Part shown: positions 32,411 through 36,578 of the stretch, in pieces | Layout of the letters: the number at the start of each line of letters is the position of its first letter | Position numbering within the stretch: position 1 is the first letter of the stretch | NCBI GenBank assembly: GCA_947454495.1 | Contig: CANGKD010000004.1 | Span: forward strand, 1-36,578 | DNA: 36,578 nucleotides | Source: Actinomycetota bacterium | GTDB lineage: Bacteria > Actinomycetota > Actinomycetes > Actinomycetales > Microbacteriaceae | Reading direction: 5' to 3' | Translations under genes and position numbers: made by a program | The notes under the pieces: model-generated | The model's database searches: none | Told to the model about the DNA's origin: nothing | What the model saw: the letters and a program-made list of their open reading frames with translations, nothing else

Positions 32411-34543
32411 ATGGGACAGTACGACAAGGTTGATTTTTCAGAACTCCTCGAGCTCTCCGACGAAGAAGTTGTTACGCACTCATCCGTCACCGACGTTCAC
32501 CTCGCGTCGGGACGAATCCTGGCGCTCGTGACGCTGGACAACGGCATGGACCACACACGCCCGAACACGCTCGGTCCGCGAACACTGATGGAACTCGATG
32601 ACGTTCTCGTCGCCCTCGCCGACCGGGCATCCCGTGGCGAAATCCACGGGGTCGCGGTCACGGGAAAGCCATACTTCTTGGCCGCGGGAGCGGACCTGAG
32701 CCGCGTTGCGGACATTCCCTCGAAGGCAGTCGCGCGAAAGCTCGCCGAACTTGGACACAGGGCCCTCGGACGTTTACGCGAGTTGGGCGTCCCCTCGTTC
32801 GTCTTCATCAACGGTCTTGCGCTCGGTGGTGGACTTGAGATTGCGCTCAATGCTGACTATCGCACGATTGACTCCAGCGCTGCCGCGATCGCACTTCCCG
32901 AAGTATTTCTGGGACTCGTCCCGGGTTGGGGCGGCGCATATTTGCTTCCCAACTTGATTGGAATCGAAAACGCCCTGACCGTGATGCTGTCGAATCCGTT
33001 GAAGAATAACCGGATGTTATCGGCCCGCGACGCCCATGACCTTGGTATCGCAGATGCCATGTTTGGACCCGCCCGTTTCCTCGAGCAGTCACTTACGTGG
33101 GCAGATTCGGTTCTTGGAGGCGCGAAGGTCAAGCGCCCCCATGAGCCAGGAACCATTGAACGAACCGTCAAGTGGGATGTGGCGCTCAAGATTGCGCGTG
33201 CGACCGTCGAAAAGCGAATCGGCACTGTCGCTACTGCTCCGCAGGCCGCACTGTCGCTGTTGTCTGCCGCGAAGAGCGGCACTCGGGTTGAAGGGTTTGC
33301 TCGAGAAGACGATGTGCTGGCAGAACTCATTGCAGGAGATCAATTCCAGGCGAGTATCTATTCGTTCAACCTCGTTCAAAAACGAGCAAAGAAGCCAGCT
33401 GGAGCCCCTGATCCCGCGCTCGCCGCAAAAATCACGAAGGTCGGAGTCATCGGAGCCGGGCTCATGGCTCGCCAATTCGCACTGCTGTTTGCACGGCGCC
33501 TCCGTGTGCCCGTCGTCTTGACAGACATTGACCAGTCCCGGCTCGATCAAGCCCTGGAGTACATCCACGGTGAAATCGACGGACTCTTGGCGAAGGGACG
33601 AATGGGGAGCGATGACGCGGGGCGCGTTCACGCCCTCGTCTCGGGCTCGACGGATCCCCACGCTTTCGCCGATGCCGACTGGGTCATTGAAGCGGTGTTC
33701 GAAGAACTTGCCGTCAAACAAGAGGTCTTTGCCCGGTTCGAGGAGATCATCCCCGAGACCGCAATCCTCGCAACCAATACGTCGTCGCTTTCTGTCGATG
33801 CGATTGGCGCAAAGTTGAAGCACCCACAGCGACTCGTCGGTTTCCACTTCTTCAATCCGGTGGCTGTGATGCCACTCATCGAAGTCGTTCGTGCATCCAA
33901 GACAAACGAGCAGACCCTGGCTACGGCCATGGCTGTGGCAAAGCAGTTGAAGAAGACTGCGGTTATCACAGCAGATACGCCCGGATTTGTCGTGAACCGT
34001 CTGCTCGCCAAGCTCCTCGGTGAGGCGATGCACGCGGTTGACACGGGAACGGATTTTGAGGTAATCGAGAGTGCCCTTGACTCGTTCGGTATGCCCATGG
34101 GCCCGTTCGAACTACTCGACCTTGTGGGACTCAAAGTCGGTGCGCACGTTCTGGATACGCATCATGCCGCCTTCCCGAAGCGATTCTTCCGAAGTGACAA
34201 CCTGCACGCTCTTGCCGAAGCAGGCGTCTTGCTCACTCGCGACAAAAAGGGAAACATCACCGGGTTTGACGCCCGTGCGAAGGCCATCGTGGCGGGAGGC
34301 ACGAGTCCGCTCACTGCCGATGAATTGCGAATTCGCGTCGAAGATGGACTCGCAGACGAAATCGCGTTCATGCTCAAAGAGAAAGTCGTCGGCCACGCCG
34401 AGGACATCGATCTTTGCATGATCATGGGCGCCGGTTGGCCTTTTCAAATGGGTGGCATCACGCCGTTCCTCGACCGCGTCGGAGCGAGTGAACGTGTCAA
34501 TGGCAAGCTCTTCCACACGCCACCCATCAAGGGTGTCGCATAG
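32411..34543 (+). CDS. fadB: Fatty-acid oxidation multifunctional protein (enoyl-CoA hydratase / 3-hydroxyacyl-CoA dehydrogenase)
   Basis: 710 aa. The N-terminal crotonase domain (~1-300) has FLAAGADLSRV (oxyanion hole), LALGGGLEIALNADYR and LPEVFLGLVPGWGGAYLLP, with the catalytic Glu residues in the usual places. The C-terminal dehydrogenase starts with the NAD motif VGVIGAGLMARQ at ~343-354, followed by NTSSLSVDAI, GFHFFNPVAVMPLIEVV and the dimerisation part (PMGPFELLDLVGLKVG). Both activities appear intact. It hydrates and oxidises enoyl-CoA for FadA, encoded just upstream. The stop is 9 nt from the convergent dxs stop, with no terminator between them. Confidence 0.96.
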   Translation: MGQYDKVDFSELLELSDEEVVTHSSVTDVHLASGRILALVTLDNGMDHTRPNTLGPRTLMELDDVLVALADRASRGEIHGVAVTGKPYFLAAGADLSRVADIPSKAVARKLAELGHRALGRLRELGVPSFVFINGLALGGGLEIALNADYRTIDSSAAAIALPEVFLGLVPGWGGAYLLPNLIGIENALTVMLSNPLKNNRMLSARDAHDLGIADAMFGPARFLEQSLTWADSVLGGAKVKRPHEPGTIERTVKWDVALKIARATVEKRIGTVATAPQAALSLLSAAKSGTRVEGFAREDDVLAELIAGDQFQASIYSFNLVQKRAKKPAGAPDPALAAKITKVGVIGAGLMARQFALLFARRLRVPVVLTDIDQSRLDQALEYIHGEIDGLLAKGRMGSDDAGRVHALVSGSTDPHAFADADWVIEAVFEELAVKQEVFARFEEIIPETAILATNTSSLSVDAIGAKLKHPQRLVGFHFFNPVAVMPLIEVVRASKTNEQTLATAMAVAKQLKKTAVITADTPGFVVNRLLAKLLGEAMHAVDTGTDFEVIESALDSFGMPMGPFELLDLVGLKVGAHVLDTHHAAFPKRFFRSDNLHALAEAGVLLTRDKKGNITGFDARAKAIVAGGTSPLTADELRIRVEDGLADEIAFMLKEKVVGHAEDIDLCMIMGAGWPFQMGGITPFLDRVGASERVNGKLFHTPPIKGVA

Positions 34544-34552
34544 GTTCGAGGG

Positions 34553-36496
34553 CTACTTAGAGCGCTTCGCCTCGGCGCTCGTCATCGTCGGCTCGTCGAG
34601 CGGACGGGCGCTCGGAATCTTGCTGCCCAAGACCTGAGCAATGACGTCTCGAGCAATCGTTGCGGCCGTCAGACCCGCGTCGTCAAGAATCTCCTCGCGC
34701 GTCGCGTGGTCGATAAATTCGTCGGGCAATCCGAGCTCGTCTACAGCGGTGTCGACCCCGGCGCTACGCAAATCTTGCCGGATGCGCGTTCCGATGCCGG
34801 CGACACGAACGCCATCCTCCATTGTGATCACGAGTCGATGCTCGCGGGCCAGATCAATCACGCTCACGGGAACGGGAATTACCCACCGGGGATCAACGAC
34901 GGTCGCACCGATGCCCTGCTGCGCAAGACGTTCTGCGACATCGAGAGCAACCCGCGCGAATGGGCCGATGGCCACGAGCAGCACATCTTTGTGCGGAGCC
35001 TCGCGAAGCACATCCACGCCATCCGTCGTGCGACGAACAGAGGGAATATCCTCACCAACACTCCCCTTGGGAAAGCGTATGACCGTCGGTGCGTCATTTA
35101 TGGCGAGTGCTTCGGCGAGCTCCTCGCGTAAACGCGAAGCGTCGCGTGGCGCCGCAATGTGGATGCCCGGCACCACTTGAAGCAACGCGAGGTCCCACAT
35201 TCCGTGGTGACTCGCACCGTCCGGTCCAGTAATTCCTGCGCGATCGAGCACGAACGTCACACCGGCTTTGTGGAGTCCAACATCCATTAGCACCTGGTCG
35301 AACGCACGGTTGATGAATGTTGCGTAGAGAGCCACGACCGGATGAAGTCCGCCGAACGCGAGACCCGCCGCAGACGTCACCGCGTGTTGTTCGGCGATGC
35401 CGACATCGAGTACTCGATCGGGGAACTTCTGTGCCATCGGATACAAACCCGTGGGGCGCAACATCGCTGCGGTAATGGCAACGATGCGGTCATCCGTGGT
35501 GGCATTGGCGACGAGCTCAGCGCCAAAAACGTCCGTCCAGGTCTCTTTGCTCGACGTCGAGATGGGCAGTCCGGTATCGGGATGAATTTGGCCCACCGCG
35601 TGGAACTGGTCTGCATCATCGTCACGCGCGGGAGCGTATCCGCGTCCCTTTTCGGTAATCGCATGAACAATGACCGGCGCGCCATAACTCTTGGCCTGCC
35701 GAAGCACGGCCTGCATGGCCGTCACATCGTGTCCGTCTACCGGACCCAGATACTTGATGTCGAGATTGGCATACAGCGACTGATTGTTTGTAAAGCGACT
35801 TAGAAAGCCGTGAATTCCGCCCCGAATACCGCGGTAAAAAGCGCGCGCCGTCGGGCCCATCTTGGCGAATGCCTTGCGACTCGAAAAGTGGAGATTGCGA
35901 TAGGTCGGACGGGTGCGAACCTTGTCCAGATAGCGCGCAATTCCACCGATTGTTGGCGCGTAGGAGCGTCCGTTGTCGTTGACCACAATGATGAGGTTTC
36001 GAGTGTTGTCGTGGCTGATATTGTTCAGCGCTTCCCACGTCATTCCGCCGGTCAGCGAACCGTCACCAACCACCGCAACGACGTGGCGGTCACGTTGACC
36101 GGTCATGTCGAAGGCACGCGAAATGCCATCGGCCCACGAAAGCGAACTCGACGCATGTGAGCTCTCGACAATGTCGTGCTCGGATTCACTGCGTTGGGGG
36201 TAACCCGCCAACCCGCCGCGTTGACGCAAGTGGGAAAAATCTTGACGACCCGTGAGCAACTTGTGCACGTAAGACTGATGACCTGTGTCCCACACGATGG
36301 CATCTGACGGCGACTCAAAGACACGGTGAATCGCGAGAGTCAACTCGACAACACCAAGGTTTGGCCCCAGGTGTCCACCCGAACGGGCAACCTCACTCAC
36401 CAGGAATTCACGAATCTCCCCCGCAAGCTCGCGAAGCTGTGTCTCGCTGAGTTTGTCGAGGTCGCGAGGACCCGTGATTGAGGGAAGAAGCGCCAT
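34553..36496 (-). CDS. dxs: 1-deoxy-D-xylulose-5-phosphate synthase
   Basis: 647 aa. Thiamine-diphosphate enzyme with H73 ([12 protein letters not shown]), the cofactor motif [16 protein letters not shown] at 144-159, the catalytic Glu in [11 protein letters not shown] (~365) and the transketolase pyrimidine and C-terminal domains. It condenses pyruvate and glyceraldehyde 3-phosphate, the entry step of the MEP isoprenoid pathway. ATG at 36496 lies 7 nt after TAGACT, without a Shine-Dalgarno, so the mRNA is probably leaderless. It is downstream of acnA on the same strand and convergent with fadB. Normal length. Confidence 0.97.
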   Translation of the reverse strand: MALLPSITGPRDLDKLSETQLRELAGEIREFLVSEVARSGGHLGPNLGVVELTLAIHRVFESPSDAIVWDTGHQSYVHKLLTGRQDFSHLRQRGGLAGYPQRSESEHDIVESSHASSSLSWADGISRAFDMTGQRDRHVVAVVGDGSLTGGMTWEALNNISHDNTRNLIIVVNDNGRSYAPTIGGIARYLDKVRTRPTYRNLHFSSRKAFAKMGPTARAFYRGIRGGIHGFLSRFTNNQSLYANLDIKYLGPVDGHDVTAMQAVLRQAKSYGAPVIVHAITEKGRGYAPARDDDADQFHAVGQIHPDTGLPISTSSKETWTDVFGAELVANATTDDRIVAITAAMLRPTGLYPMAQKFPDRVLDVGIAEQHAVTSAAGLAFGGLHPVVALYATFINRAFDQVLMDVGLHKAGVTFVLDRAGITGPDGASHHGMWDLALLQVVPGIHIAAPRDASRLREELAEALAINDAPTVIRFPKGSVGEDIPSVRRTTDGVDVLREAPHKDVLLVAIGPFARVALDVAERLAQQGIGATVVDPRWVIPVPVSVIDLAREHRLVITMEDGVRVAGIGTRIRQDLRSAGVDTAVDELGLPDEFIDHATREEILDDAGLTAATIARDVIAQVLGSKIPSARPLDEPTMTSAEAKRSK

Positions 36497-36503
36497 GTTC
36501 GAA

Positions 36504-36509
36504 AGTCTA
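36504..36509 (-). promoter_or_regulatory. -10 element for a leaderless dxs transcript
   Basis: Minus-strand TAGACT followed by 7 nt and the dxs ATG, inside the 27-nt acnA-dxs gap. Confidence 0.6.
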
Positions 36510-36523
36510 ACGACGGCGAAGCG

Positions 36524-36578
36524 CTAGGCAACCAGCGAGCGGAGCACGTACTGCAGAATTCCACCGTTGCGGTAGTAA
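36524..36578 (-). CDS. acnA: Aconitate hydratase, last 17 codons
   Basis: Only the C-terminal end lies in the window: minus-strand frame reads YYRNGGILQYVLRSLVA and stop, the typical end of actinobacterial aconitase A. The rest is off the right edge. Identification rests on this short conserved tail and on acnA commonly preceding dxs in Microbacteriaceae. Confidence 0.8.
   Translation of the reverse strand, partial: YYRNGGILQYVLRSLVA

Overview
The window is a chromosomal segment from an actinobacterium, most likely of the family Microbacteriaceae. The evidence is gene order: mltG-ruvX-alaS-rpsD-rarA, relA-secF-secD-yajC-ruvB-ruvA-ruvC-yebC-pdxT-pdxS-HIT-thrS, and the zapE/sseA/sufE/RibD-like/DUF3000/RNase D/fadA/fadB/dxs/acnA run. 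Base composition looks moderate for the group (clearly below the ~70% G+C of Microbacterium), intergenic gaps are short and several genes overlap. This would fit a streamlined, possibly aquatic lineage, but that placement is inference. Almost everything is core metabolism or information processing. No phage, insertion sequence, CRISPR array, toxin module or secretion cluster is visible.

Layout. Bases 1-7108 (minus strand): aroE (cut by the left edge), mltG, ruvX, alaS, a ~60-aa membrane peptide, a strong terminator, rpsD with a structured leader, and rarA. Bases 7249-9922 (plus): a membrane-anchored cyclophilin, a DUF349 protein and a 187-aa AbiEi-antitoxin-like protein. Bases 9919-22572 (minus): relA, secF, secD, yajC, ruvB, ruvA, ruvC, yebC, pdxT, pdxS, an Ap4A-phosphorylase-like HIT protein and thrS. 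Bases 22606-23219: tRNA-Val(GAC), tRNA-Cys(GCA) and tRNA-Gly(GCC) on minus, an orphan copy of the tRNA-Val 3' end, and tRNA-Val(CAC) on plus. Bases 23235-25916 (minus): two tandem ammonium transporters. Bases 26105-27127 (minus): zapE. Bases 27276-34543 (plus): sulfurtransferase, SufE, RibD-like reductase, DUF3000, RNase D-like, thiolase and FadB. Bases 34553 to the end (minus): dxs and the last codons of aconitase.

How the genes work together: RuvA/B/C, YebC and RarA handle Holliday junctions and stalled forks. SecD/SecF/YajC assist protein export. PdxS/PdxT make pyridoxal 5'-phosphate. FadA/FadB perform beta-oxidation. SseA and SufE move sulfur. RelA sets (p)ppGpp levels. The two Amt proteins take up ammonium and appear to be under nitrogen control.

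The observations most worth following are: (i) AmtB copy 1 has Glu at the first twin-histidine position while copy 2 keeps His; (ii) exact GTAAC-N6-GAAAC (GlnR-type) boxes stand upstream of both amtB genes; (iii) an exact 27-bp copy of the tRNA-Val(GAC) 3' end lies 69 bp away, joined to a perfect hairpin and the thrS promoter; (iv) at least five genes have a TANNNT hexamer 6-7 nt before the start codon, implying leaderless mRNAs, one of them overlapping the ruvC stop codon; (v) the phosphatidylinositol-mannoside genes commonly found between the HIT gene and pdxS are absent. I found no convincing new multi-gene system; the amtB locus is the closest to a distinctive one.
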